Of a DNA stretch of 64,000 nt, positions 35,868-48,417 are shown one piece after another. The stretch is from Antedon bifida (lineage: Eukaryota > Echinodermata > Crinoidea > Comatulida > Antedonidae), in contig OY727100.1 of NCBI GenBank assembly GCA_963402885.1, positions 20,865,665 through 20,929,664 on the forward strand. The letters run 5' to 3'. Below the pieces are notes generated by a model that saw only the letters and a program-made list of their open reading frames with translations, was not told where the DNA came from and searched no databases. The first letter of the stretch is position 1; each line of letters opens with the position of its first letter. The position numbers and the translations under genes were made by a program.

Positions 35868-38800
35868 CTACATGCCCGATATGCTTTGTACTTTGTTCCT
35901 CTTCACCATTTTGTTACAACAATAAAGAAGAATATCAATGAAGAATTCGCAGAATTCGACAACAGTTAGCAATGAAAGACCAATATACAGCCCTAGAGTT
36001 CCTCCTACGTCACCGAAAAGGCTTTGCCACTGAAATTCAGAACAATAGGTTATATAGTACACACGTTAACATAGAAATTCACAAAAATATCGGATTATTT
36101 CATCACCGGGTCAATTTTCTCGCTCAATCTAATTGATGGAAGTTAAAGGTTCGGAATTTTTGATCGATTTTTGTGTCATATTATGGACGTCCAAAAGGTC
36201 CTCGAAGGGAATACTAACTAGACGTGTCTGTGTATACTTACTGTATAAGCTGGTAGTTCAGATATTGACACGTACGAAAGATCCTCATAATACACGTTCA
36301 CACGAGCAAGATTTCTTCTGTTTACACACATTTCAAAAGTAATTATAGAAAAATAGTTATTATACAAATACAATTTATACATTGAATATCTATAATTTTA
36401 AAAGGCCTCTGGCAAATCTGATCATTACAGCTAATAAATTGTGTAAAGCCGGTTTTCCACTAGGCGAATTTGTTCGCGCGAATCGAAAGCGTCATGCGTA
36501 TTCATGTTTCCATCTTAAAAATCGGTCTCTACGCATGCGTATAAGCTGACGCTTTCTATTGGCGCGAACACATTGCCTCTTTTTGAAACATGCTACTTAC
36601 TGTGCCGTTTCGAGATCGTATAAATGTTCACTGTATCTTGGCTCAAGGACGTAAATACTATCAAGCAAAGTTTTCTGGAGGATAAAAATGTTATTGTAAC
36701 TTATTTCGAAATCAGTTTAGTTATAGTCCATTCGTAATAATGTTATAATCTTATATTATTAAATCTTTGGCACGAGTTCTCAGTTCCTTCACCAGCAAAC
36801 TTACCACATATCTATCAGAAGGCCAAAGTGATTGTGATACCGTCTTTTCATATGTGATTTCACTAAAAACAAAAAATAGGAATTATTCTTTTGCTACAAG
36901 AAGACACCTCACAACATACATACAATTGATTTGTTTAATTTGTTACAACTTAACACAATAATTCACCATAAATGTTTACTACCGGTCAAGAAACGAGTTC
37001 AGTTTAAGTTTTAGAAAGTATCTATTAACTTACCGACAAGCAACTGGACAATCACATTTTATTAAATATTGAGAATGTAGATAATTCACAAATTGGCGGC
37101 AACGTTCTAATTGGTAAAAAAAAGTATAGGCTTTAGAAATATAGTATTTCACTGCAATTACGGATAAATTGAATCCAATATGTTGTACGCATTATATTAA
37201 TGTTGTGATGCGTACTAATTGAATATGTTGAGCTTTTAGAAATAATGTTGCTATAATATAGGTCTATACAAATGTTTAGCTTTTAGCTTTACTCACAAGA
37301 TCTATTCACTCAATTTAGAAGTACTTCTAAACTGAGTGAATAGATCTTGTGAGTAAAGCTAGGCTGGTTTAGCCTATGTACATGTGTATTCGTATTTTCA
37401 TTGTCCACATCTGCGAATTATAGTTCTTTGAGTTTTCGCATAATCAGTAAAATCTCTTTTTGTAGTATAGCCTACTGATGTTAAATATTTATTTTGGCTG
37501 AATAAAAATTACGAAAAGAATTGAAAGAAGAATAATAATATTTTTTTTTTAAATGTCGCGCTAGCAGTGGCTTCAATGTTTTCTAATGATATGTGTTCAT
37601 TTGTTTAAACTAGCCTTGTTCAAGATCCAGTAGTTCGCAACGCCGGGAACCATTATAACGCAATGTGTCCACACAGTCGCAAACTTCTATCAACTTTAGT
37701 TGTAAACACGATTTTTGGCAAGCCTATAGAAAATAAAAAATGAAAATAATTATTGAATTTATATGAACAAGGTGAAGATACTATAATTAGGATAGTATTG
37801 ATTATGACGTACTGTACCTACCATTACAGCAATTGTGATAATGATGATGATATTTTTAATATGGATCATGCTGATTGTCCAAACAGACAAGGCATGGAAA
37901 CTTTTCAATCTTTAAATCAATTCATGGAATAAAATAAGCATGAATGATATCATTGTTATTTACAGTAGCTGTGTACACTGTGTCTCCCTTGTAAATCAAG
38001 TTCTTCACTGTTGCATTTTCACTTGTGCAGTTACCATACGGCTGGCCTTTCCGAATCAGTTCGTGCTGCAAATAAAACATTGTCTAAATTTCAGAATATA
38101 CGTTTCGATTATAACGATCGTGATTTTCAAAAACCTAGGACATAAGGAACTAGTTACTTTGCAACCAGCGAAGCAAAGCAAATGTAGATCATGTCAAAGA
38201 GCTTCTTCATCATTGCACCGAAAACATCTCTCAATGATAAGAAAGATGATTGCATTGACGTTTACCTTTTTGATGCCTAATGAAGTAGCTCTGCCAGGTG
38301 AGACGGTGATGGCATTTTCTTCTGGAAACGGTGTTTCAAACTGATTATGCACCGACACTTTGATGCCACTCTCTTGTCCGAAGATACTAACATATTCATG
38401 TTGCTCTGTGTACAGCGTTAGCTTTAAACCTTGATCAACAAAATGTAAAATAGGTAAAAATAGATTCAAATTACGAAGCGAATATAATGCTATGTTTGTT
38501 TATATTTTGAAATACTTCGGCTCTTTCTGAAATTTTTTTTTGGATTCTTAGAATCGGTTACCAACTAACCTTTTTCGGCACCTGGTTGTGATACATCGTA
38601 TTTTGTCGCATTTTCCATCTTATGACTGTTAAATGTGTAGCAGTTACCGTATTTGTCATGTTGAAATAGATGAAAATCCCTGAAATTAAATAAGCTTAAA
38701 GTATTGTAATGTAGTGTGACACGTAACTGAATGAAAAAAATGTTTATATGTAAGGACGGTCTATTTCCACCTCCATTTTTGTTTTTCTGTATGCATGTAC

Positions 38801-41800
38801 AGTAGTTGATTTGCTATTTTGGTCATACTTTCCATTTAAATGATAGGCCTATGTTATATATTCTAAATTGAGAGATGGAAAATAAAACAGAAACAGAAAG
38901 AATTAAAGGATTTGTTTATATTTTGAAATATAAAAAAAACACTACTGTAGGTGCATACAAAAAACTGTCAAAACCATTTTCACGTACTTTTCAATATCAC
39001 ACTTCGTACCACCATAAGTACACTGTAAAATCATCTGGCTAGCCTGATGTCCTAGTTCCGATAATTCTTCTTGGGTAAGTTTTAGAACATTCTGTAGGTC
39101 GCTGTAGTCTGCCGTGCTACTGAAGACAAGGAATCTAATCCAGTCTGGTGGAAACTCTCCTAAAACTCTCTCAAATCCCCAATCTTTGAAGTTTTCCTTA
39201 AATAATTTTACTGCTGTCTCAAGCAGATATGTATCAGAACCTATGTCTAATTTGTCTGCGTATTGGAAATACCAGTCATCTGTCCAATTTGAAGGATCGT
39301 GTGTTTGATAATGACTTTCTATATAAAAAAACATTACATAAATAATAAATATAGGCATATTATTAACTTAAATCTATCTTATCTGCATCATTTTATCCAA
39401 CACGTTGTCACAACTGCTGAATAGACTTAGTTGTTAGTCACTTTATTGGGAACGTGTTGATACTGATTAGTTTATGGGGTCTTAAATTACTCGGGGCGAG
39501 TTGGTTTAGGGCCGAGTTTGACCAAATTCGTTTAGAAATAAAACACTAACCTGTATCATTACAAAACATTTCATCAGAACCATCGCCGCATTCGTCTAAT
39601 CCGTTACAATCAGCGTAAATGTTAACACATTTCTTGTTATTACAAAGAAATCTTGAGCAATTACCTAAAATCAAATGAAGCATAATGAAAGAATAGAAAT
39701 GAAACAAATACATTTGTCATTACATGTTTAACAAACAGATTATAAATAACTGACATGAACGTTCATCGCTATAATCAAAACAGTCTTCTATATCGTTACA
39801 AATGTTAGCCTGGACAATACACTGCTTATTATCACACTGAAATTCAAACTCTTCAGTGCAACCTGTAAAGAGAAAGAAAATAACACTTCTTAAAAGTCGT
39901 TACTTTAATTTATAATTGGTAATTTATTTGAAAAGAAATAATTATTTAAGTAGGCTAACTTAAACCTACCAAAAGCAATTGGTGATTATCTATTATGGAA
40001 AATATTTGAAATTGTGTGTAGGCATATTCGTCAAAAATGCGTCGGTGACAATTATTGATATTGATCAAAGAATTAGTCGTAGGTCTAAATCAATTTATTA
40101 TTGTGTGTTTTTTTTTTCAGAGTCTGTAAATAAATGTTTTGACAAAATTAAAATAACTGTACTTGGAAATTCTGTACATCCTTCTTCATCGCTGTTATCA
40201 CCGCATTGGTTTTTATAATCGCACGTTTCCTCTTTTGGGATTTGTTTCCCATTTGTGCACGTAAATGCACACAATGTGTCCGAAGACTCGTCCCTGCAGT
40301 CTGCGCAGTCGCAAAACCCGTCGCACTTATAATCATTCGGGATGCAAATGCTATCTCCGCATGTAAAGTCAGTCCCATTACATTGCCCAGCTACAAAAAC
40401 AACGAGTATCAATTTGTACTAGATTGGCAGTGACATTGTATCTAGGCCTACCTCCTGTCTCAAGAACCTTTTTTCCTATACAAGAAGGTTTGGGTTATGT
40501 CGAGGGTACATACATTAATAGGCCTACCAAAATATATAAAGTAGAGTGTTTGTATTTGTAAAGTTCGTAAACAGAGATTTATTTATCAGTGTATCTATAT
40601 AGTTTCAAGTATCACAGTCAAATTCCATGATATAGCGTCTCATGCTATTATATGTGATATCTGTATATCATAGGAACAATCACATGTTGCAGAATGTGAC
40701 GCTGTATAATCACAAGCTAAATAGATTCGGATTTACATTGCGCTTTATTATACCATTTGGGTGGAGGTGGGGGATTTTTGGATTACTGGTATGACTATGG
40801 CATTTATGCAAAAGTGTTATTAATAAATACAGATACTAATTGAACATACAAAAAATACAAAGACAACAAATGATTGCATATTATCACCTGGACAATTGTC
40901 TTCATCAGCATTATTCTGACAGTGTTTAATACCATCACATTTTAGCTTGGCACTAATGCAATACTTAGTCCCATATTTTTCCACATATTCAGTTTCAAAT
41001 GACGCCTCTACTCCGCTTTTACATGAAAATTCATCGTCCTTGCACTTAACTGAAATAAATGCATAAAGTTTGTTTTTAACTAATCGAATATATTCGCGTA
41101 AATGTCATGCTCTCTTATCGTATATGGAAAAATATGATAATGCATTCTCATAATCCAGCGCATGGGAACTTTTCAATTTTGATAGTAAGTCTAGTCCAAC
41201 TCATACTTTGGGCTCTGACTATGGGCGTGACTTTAAAAGGTAGGTGATTAGTACGCATGCGCGAATATTGTATGTCTGACAGGATTTAGTGCGCATGCAC
41301 AAGTTGTTTGCCTCAAAATACCCCGTACGGTAAGAAATGTTTTTTTCTCTCTTTTGTGGCGTTAACCACTACTTTTATTCATTTCATTTTCAAATGATCA
41401 ATACAATGATTTTATACATTTTCCTAATTTATATATTCCATTGTTATTCTGGTTTTAAGGAGGAATATGTTAATGAAGTTGGGTAATTTAATTTTCTTCA
41501 ACTTAATGTTACTCACTGTCATTCGCTGTACAAACTTCGTCTTCTCCATCGTAACAATCTATATTTCTGTCACACCACCTGTCTTCGCTAATACAATAGC
41601 CTGATTCTCCTCCCATTTGACACCTCTTGTATCCAGATCGACACGGAACTGTATATAACAAAATGTATTTATGCAAAATAAATAATAATGAATAATGAAA
41701 TATTATGTCGGTCAATACTCTTTTTGTACAAAACGATATACAAATAACGATACTCAGCTAAATGCATTCGTCGTACTTTATTTAGACAAACTGTCTTTTT

Positions 41801-44071
41801 AAATGCAAGACGCAACAAGGAAAGCAACAAGGATAATAATGTTTAGAAAGGAAGGTTCCTGGGACACATTTTATTTTCATAGGTTGAAAGTGCTTGAATT
41901 ATTATCTATTGATGACTTGTTTAAATTACATAGACTTTCATTAGGATTTAAGGTGTTGAAAGGTTGCTGTCCACATTCTTTCAATGAGTATATTAAAACT
42001 AGTGAAAGATGTCCGGGTAAGCTTTTACGTTGGAATTCGAAAAGCAATACTTTTCATAATTCTGTATTTGTTTCCTTTCCTAGACTATGGGAGCAAATAC
42101 CAAATGACATAAAAGATTCACAAACAGTTTCAATATTTAAGGCTGCTCTAACAAAACACTATATTTCATGTTATGTATAGTTTATTTGTATTTTTCTTGT
42201 ATATGGTTTTATCTTAACTGTTTGTATTGTATGAAGTGAGTGCAGAATCTGTTTGGGCTTTAGCCTATTCTCATTCCTGGTTATTTTTACATTGATGACC
42301 GAATAAATATTATTATTATTATTATATTATTATTTACCGGAATTCGCAGTGGACCACGAATACAATCTAGGCTCCCTATGCCTGTTTAAATGCACTACGT
42401 CATTCATTAATTACTCACGCATAACGGAGTGTAACTAGCGCCATCACAGAAAGACAACGGCGGTGGTAATTATTACTAAATTATGAAATATAATACTCAC
42501 GCGTTCCATTATTTTACGGGTGGGTAAAAGATTTCAATACTTACCAGATTGACAATTTTGTTCATCTGACTTATCACCACAATCATCAATACCGTTGCAC
42601 TCCCTGTAGTCTTTAACACACTTGTTGTTCTCGCAATGAAAATCTCCAGCCTTACACGGAGCTGCAGAAACAAATGTGAATACATATTTAGGCCTACATA
42701 CACACATCGATGCTTTTTTTTCAGATAGAGAAGCAAAGATAAAGGGTTAGGTTCGGGAAAAAAAGAAGTCTTACCATAGAGATGTATTCGCCCTGACTAA
42801 ACAATTATTAAGTCCTTAATGGTAGCATGGAAAAGTGCCATGGAAGTGTGAAATAGTATTGATAGAATTGAGTATAGATACACTGATCTGACCTACAAAG
42901 GCACTTCTTTTCAAAGTTTTGAGAAGTCCATCTAAGAAACTATTATCACGTTGATATATGATATATTAAACGTTAAGCTCTGTCTACACAATCAAACTAG
43001 TTTGACAAAAAAAGTGTGCCCAAATATGGTAGTGATATGCCCAAATAATGGTTCTGATATGACATCATCGGGTCTATATATGGTGGACACATTTTTTTTG
43101 TCCCATAAAGTTTGATAGTGTAGAGCAGAGCTTTAGCTGGCAAAACAAAACATGGACTAAATATTATATTGACGCAAAATATTAAAAAAAAATGTTTTAC
43201 CGTAGTATTGTAAACCATTTGTGTAGTCTTCAATGGACGATAGTATCTCATGCTCATGACGTAACGCCAAAACAGACCGGCGAACTTGATTCGTATTGCA
43301 TAAGGTAACGGCGGGAAATTGCACGATTCTTGCGTCTGAGTTTTCAACAACGTACTGAACGAATAAAAAGCAAAACAAGAAATACTTCAAGAAATTCATT
43401 TGTTTTCTAATATAAATTTGCGTAATTAATAATTCTTTGATTTAATCTTTTATAAAGAATTGATATTTCAGTTCAACAAAAATGAAAATAAGTCAAAAGT
43501 TACAGTTTAGGCTCTACGAAATTTATGTAGAATTTGTAAAAGTTACAATAGGCCTACTATAAAGAAATATCGGGTCATTATTCTATTGACAACAAAAGAA
43601 TTAGATTGACTGGCCGTATGAATGCAGTTCCTGTCTACACTATCAAACTAGTCTGCTAGTGTGCTAACAAAAAATGATGTGATGTCGGCATATGGTAGTG
43701 ATGGACGTCCATCTATGGGCACATCACAATATTTTGTAACATAAAGTTTGATGGTGCAGAAATAGCTTTAAATGTGGGCTAAAAGTGTGAACCTCGATTT
43801 GAATTGTTTATGTATAGCCCCTTGAGTGAAGTTAAACTTGAAACTTTTCAATTCGACTTACTTTGATAGAAACTTCAAACTTGAAGTATGTATCGATGAG
43901 GACATAGGCCTGCCAAGTGAACGCTGCTAGAGAAGCAACATACAAACAACTCCAGAATATCTTTCCAAAATACGATTTTGCCGCTACTATCCGTGGTATA
44001 CCATGTGAAGAAGTGTTTTCTCCGAACTTTCGACTTATTCCAAGTACAGAGTCCTCTTCTTCTTGAGCCAT
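35868..44071 (-). CDS. DEG/ENaC (ASC) channel with seven LDLa modules, paralogue B
   Basis: Eighteen exons: 43862-44071, 43201-43354, 42545-42661, 41517-41648, 40888-41049, 40163-40390, 39755-39862, 39551-39664, 38988-39318, 38570-38679, 38266-38429, 37964-38065, 37615-37723, ~37036-37106, 36805-36862, 36601-36674, 36242-36317, 35868-36029; about 825 residues. Exon count, phases and most exon sizes equal those of gene A. Landmarks: HG motif [10 protein letters not shown]1 ([20 protein letters not shown]), [10 protein letters not shown], seven LDLa modules each ending in a DxSDE-like calcium site (for example [10 protein letters not shown]), [49 protein letters not shown] and TM2 [18 protein letters not shown] with the GLS filter. 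Exon 13 ends at a GC rather than GT donor. The plasma-membrane Na+-channel role follows from the family; the LDLa array may bind a ligand or Ca2+ (inference). Confidence 0.9.
36448..36592. mobile_element. Short TIR element in gene B intron 16
   Basis: GTTTTCCACTAGGCGAATTT near the left, and an internal inverted pair GAAAGCGTCATGCGTATTCA / ACGCATGCGTATAAGCTGACGCTTTC. CpG-rich. The right end is unclear. Confidence 0.45.
37285..37360. repeat. 76-bp near-perfect palindrome
   Basis: Two 38-bp arms, starting AGCTTTACTCACAAGATCTA and ending TAGATCTTGTGAGTAAAGCT, with one mismatched pair and no loop. In gene B intron 13. Confidence 0.95.
41803..42335 (+). mobile_element. LINE 3' end in gene B intron 3
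   Basis: An open frame of 125 codons (41803-42180) reads like the C-terminus of a non-LTR reverse transcriptase ([44 protein letters not shown]). A ~150-bp 3' UTR and an (ATT)n tail at about 42308-42335 follow. 5'-truncated. Confidence 0.8.
42974..43135. mobile_element. MITE family 1, copy 6
   Basis: TAAGCTCTGTCTACACAATC to AGTTTGATAGTGTAGAGCAG with GAGCTTTA at the end. In gene B intron 2. Confidence 0.85.
43628..43770. mobile_element. MITE family 1, copy 7
   Basis: CCTGTCTACACTATCAAACT to AAGTTTGATGGTGCAGAAAT. In gene B intron 1. Confidence 0.8.
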
Positions 44072-45253
44072 ATTCTCTTAGGCAAATTTCAATTTCGTTT
44101 CTTAATTGGCCCTAAATGTGTATCAACCAATGCATCCACCAGGTCGTGGACGTACAATACGTTCAGTTACGAAAATATATAGATATCACAGACAATATTC
44201 GTTTTTCCCGCGTAGGTCGTGACACTTTATTCGTAAAACGGAAAGGCAAAATAAAAATTGAAACCTGTTATGTTTTATAATACATTACTAGTCTCTGATA
44301 GAACGATGCTTGTCATCTGCGAAAAACTTTAAAATGAGCATCTTCCAGTTTATTGTAACATTATTTACGAAGATATTTATTCGAAATCCGATCGATATTT
44401 CCAATCATTTGAGAATTTCCTAAGCCTAACATGTGTCAATTAATTAGAAGACATATTCATATTTCATCACACTTTCTTAAATTGATTAACAATATGTAAA
44501 TGTAATTATACTCTATCTCTGGTTTTACTAAATACTTTACAGCAACAACGCAATTTAAAATACGAATACTATACGAGTACTTGTATTGTATATTGCGATT
44601 ATGATTGTAGACACTTATGGTATGCAAGAAAGTACGCGCAACGCACAAGTGACCAATCACATAGGTAGATTCACCGTAATCATGCTTCCGCGCGCTGATC
44701 ATGACCAAGCCAATCATATAACGTGTTCGGTTTGTTTTGTTGATATAACAGTTAATATTAATGTTTCTCGTATGTAGTTGTTACCTCCGCCCAAAATGGC
44801 GAGAGGTTATGTGGTCGATCGCGTGTGTGCGTGTGTTTGTTCGTTTCTTTCTATATTTATTAGGAAGATTAGTCAAAAAGTTATTGCCCAATTTTCATAA
44901 GATTTTAAAGGATGGTTTCATAGCTGTATGGAAACAATACATTTTCATATGCCTAGGCGGAGGTTTGCACTCTCAGAGTGCCCTTCTAGTTTATATTAAA
45001 ACTGAAATTGAAAGAACAAAATGTGAACAGTAAAAGTAATTTTATACATAGAAAGTCTATATTATATTAAATACACAAAAAACGGCATTTCAATTACAAC
45101 ATGTTTGTTTGTTTACATTTTAATCTAAATACACAATAAATGTTTGTCTGACATATATAATTCATAATTTAGTAAAAGAAAAATCAATAAAATTGGAAGA
45201 GGGAGTAAACACCAATTGATGTAACTGTATCTTCAGCAGACGACATGACTTGC
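44072..45253. other. Spacer between channel gene B and CCDC113
   Basis: Should hold gene B's promoter and CCDC113's 3' UTR. It contains an interspersed repeat (44784-44999). Otherwise no feature recognised. Confidence 0.5.
44784..44999. repeat. Interspersed repeat, GGAGGTTTGCACTCTCAGAG type
   Basis: Starts near CCTCCGCCCAAAATGGCGAG and ends GGAGGTTTGCACTCTCAGAG then TGCCCTTCTAGTTT. I recall similar ends in repeats of several marine invertebrates; class unknown. The 90-codon open frame over it is not a gene. Confidence 0.4.
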
Positions 45254-48200
45254 TTAGGACATTTTGATTGGTTCCATGTTCCATAGTTGCTGTTGCTGTT
45301 GGTGACTAGCTGCCTTCAATTGTTGCCATGTCTTTCGGTTAGCTCTCAAGGCCATCTATAATGAAAGAGAATTTCAAAAATAAATTTGATTAAAATGATC
45401 GATTTTTTTTTTCTATTCCTAAGGTCAAACAATAAAATAGTACTACAGTCGTCCTCATTTTACACATTTGTCAATTAATAATAAACATTTTTTGTGACAA
45501 TGCATATTTTTACATTAATTACTATGATCCTAGATTACATATCGACTTTTTTTTATATCATAATTACTATTTTTTGAGGATGCAAAGAGATGCTACTAAA
45601 ATTAACATGTGTATATATTGTACTTGATTAAATTGGAATGCAACCTGCATTATTCTATTTATAACAACATTCTGAAAGGTTTTTTTTACAGATCATGTAA
45701 ACAGATTTTAATTGAATGTACTTCTAATCCTAGCTAGCTATAAAATCAAACAAACAACGATAAAACAAGGTACTATAATAAGGTCTACAGAATGTCCATG
45801 TTGGTAAAACCAAGGAGAGAATAAATAAATTGAGGCCAAGGAAGTTCCGTTTAGGGAGAGTAGCAAAGTAGTACCAATTACCAAAAATGTTTGTATGTTA
45901 CTTTTTTATTATCTATGTTTCTAGTTCCAAAAATGAAATACCTCTGCAATCTCCACTTTTCTCTCCCAACTTTTAACCGTTTTGTTCATTTCATACAAGT
46001 CCGCTTTTTCTTGGACATACTCGACGACTTCTGGAACTCTAAAATCATCAAGTTGTTGGCGTAGTTTACGATTTACTTCTTCCGCTTTTGCTCTCTCCTT
46101 TTTAAAAATACAACAACGTAATTAAAAGTTAGGTTCTATGCTGAAATAAAACAACCAGAAGTAAAACACAACTTATTGAACTCACAGCTTCAACCGTTTC
46201 CGTCTCTGTATCAATTTTTCCCAGCAGATCATTCCTTGAAGTGATTTCAGAATGAAGACGATCCGACTCTAGGGTCAACGTTTGTAGCTTTTTCTTTAAA
46301 TTAAATTTATAAAAATGTTAAAATGCATTATATATTTCTCTATCTTCTTGTGGAATTGGATGGGAGGGAGAAGGGGAAGTTGTGGGGGATGCAAGTGACA
46401 GGGGATTGAGTGATGGGGGATGGAATTATGCACATATTGGATAATTTGTTTTATAGGAAAATGGGTTGGTTCCAAACTTCATAAAATGTTTTTATCAATA
46501 TATGATTACAATCAAATTCTCACCTTCTTTCAATATCTCCTGACAACATTTATGCATTGATTTTTTATCTCTCAGATAACAACATTACTATATGGACATG
46601 TAATATAACATGGTATAAGCTATGTTTTTCTAATGCATTAGAAGAAGTGTATGCATTAAATATTAGAAAAACACACAAAATAGGAAAACTAAGTTACCTT
46701 GTATGAATTGAGAACTTGTTGCGTGTTGCCACTCATTAGCTTAAGTCTTAGCAAATCTTGGTTACGCTCATCAATCTTTTCCAAATACTGACTGTTCTCA
46801 ATCTTCAGCTGCTGGAAATCAACCTCGTGTAACACTTCACCCATTTCCTCTTTCTGAAAAATAAAACAATTATCTTACTTAATTTTGTGAAAAAGTTGGA
46901 TAAGAAATAAGAAAAATAAGAGTCTTCTGCAGAAGTTGGAAGAAAGTATGGGGTTTTCAACAGCATAATAGTTTGGGGGGAAATAAGAAAGGAATTTTCT
47001 GTCGTTATTTCAAACAAAAAAAGAAAGTCAGTTTCGACACACACTAAAGTTTTCGTCACACCATGGAGAAAATATATTATTTTTTCCGCCATGGTCACAC
47101 ACAGATCGATTTGTATACAAATTGGGCGGAGCTTGCATGTTGTATGTTGGGAAATAACGTTAAAGTTAAGCTCCCTAATATGAATAAAAAGACTTGAACT
47201 AACCTAAAATACTAAAGACTAAATACTAACCTGCTTAAGTTGCAGATGTAGTTTTTTCTTCTGGACTTTCAGAGTAGAGTTCTTAAGTCGTAACTTCTCA
47301 ATCAGTGTGTCGCGCGCCCTTTGTTTATCTTCAAAATAGCGCGTAACCTTTTCGGCTATCACTCGGTTAATTCTGGTATTCACTGAACCCTTTACTATGT
47401 CTCTTTCAAATTCGTATGAGGACTTCTTCAACTCCGACAACCTAAGATCTGCTTCTTCTATAATAGCCTGCCGTGATAAATTTAAAGAAAATTGGACGGT
47501 GAAACGTACTATTTTCACACTGCAAATTTTATTACTTAATCTTTTTTTTCATATGTTGTTTATACCTTAAAACTATCCATTTTCTTCTCAGAATCCTCTT
47601 TCAGTTTTGCAATATCTTCTCGGAGTTCTTCAATTTCTCTTTGTGCGATGTCACATTTCTGTTCTGCTGTCAGCTTTAAATGTTTATCGACACCACTTCC
47701 TTTTGAACGTGAACGCTTTCGCATTACTCGTGTGTCGTGTGATGACTGACTGGGTACCGGTACTGCAGATGGTGCTCCTGTTACATTTGGGTCAACTCGT
47801 TTCAAATATTTTACAAACATGAGTGTCTCATTTTCAATAACTTCATTTCCAGTACTATGAATGATTCATGAATGACATTGACATTAAAAAGAATATTAAA
47901 GCAAATTTGAATTATTAGAGTCTTTAATAATAGGTCTAACTAGGCCTAGATATTATCAGCAACATGAATTTATTCTCATTTCATTTATTGGAATATTTAT
48001 TAGGCCTATTAATACTAGGCCTAGGCTAGGTAGGCCTAGACTAGAGCCTAGCTAGGCTAGGCCTACAGACAGACGCTAAAGCTTAGCTACGCTCCAAGAA
48101 GTTAATAGGGGCCTACTACTACTGTATAATAGAACCACTTAACTAGCATAGGGTCTCACTAGGCCTGGCCTTCACCCTCACTAGACAGTAGGCCTACTAC

Positions 48201-48417
48201 TACTAGGCCTAGCTAGTGTGCCTAGGCACCCGTCGTGGCGTGGCATGACACATGATGGGTTGGGTTGGGTTGGGTGGGGTGGTTGGATTTGAATAAAATG
48301 AATAACTTACAGCAATTCCTTTACCATTCGATCTATTTCTTCCGACGAATACTCATTCAATGGGTCATCTTGATTATCCATCTGAGAAGATGCTGCAATA
48401 CTTTCAGAATCTGCCAT
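45254..48417 (-). CDS. CCDC113: CCDC113 (CFAP263), ciliary coiled-coil protein
   Basis: Seven exons: 48311-48417, 47566-47854, 47231-47467, 46698-46853, 46186-46293, 45942-46097, 45254-45355; 384 residues, against about 377 in human. After an acidic N-terminus it is almost all coiled coil. It carries segments I recognise from human CCDC113: LTAEQK, AIIEEADLR, FERDIVKG, IEKLRLKNSTLKVQKKK, DFQQLKIEN, SGNTQQVLNSYK, RAKAEEVNRKLRQQL and WERKVEIAEMAL. In ciliates and mammals CCDC113 partners CCDC96 on the axoneme near radial spoke 3 and the nexin-dynein regulatory complex, and it also acts at centriolar satellites. The start is fixed by the only in-frame ATG upstream of exon 2, with AAA just before it. 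Exons 3-7 are all in phase 0. Sure of family. Confidence 0.93.
48257..48279 (+). other. Potential G-quadruplex in CCDC113 intron 1
   Basis: GGGTTGGGTTGGGTTGGG followed by TGGGG: four or five G-runs with 2-nt loops, telomere-like but GGGTT. On the template strand of CCDC113, 32 bp beyond exon 1. Confidence 0.7.

Noticed and set aside
40206-40433. 75-codon plus-strand frame
   Set aside because: Antisense of the LDLa exon 6 of channel gene B.
44761-45033. 90-codon plus-strand frame
   Set aside because: Runs across an interspersed repeat; no domain, splice partners or codon bias seen.
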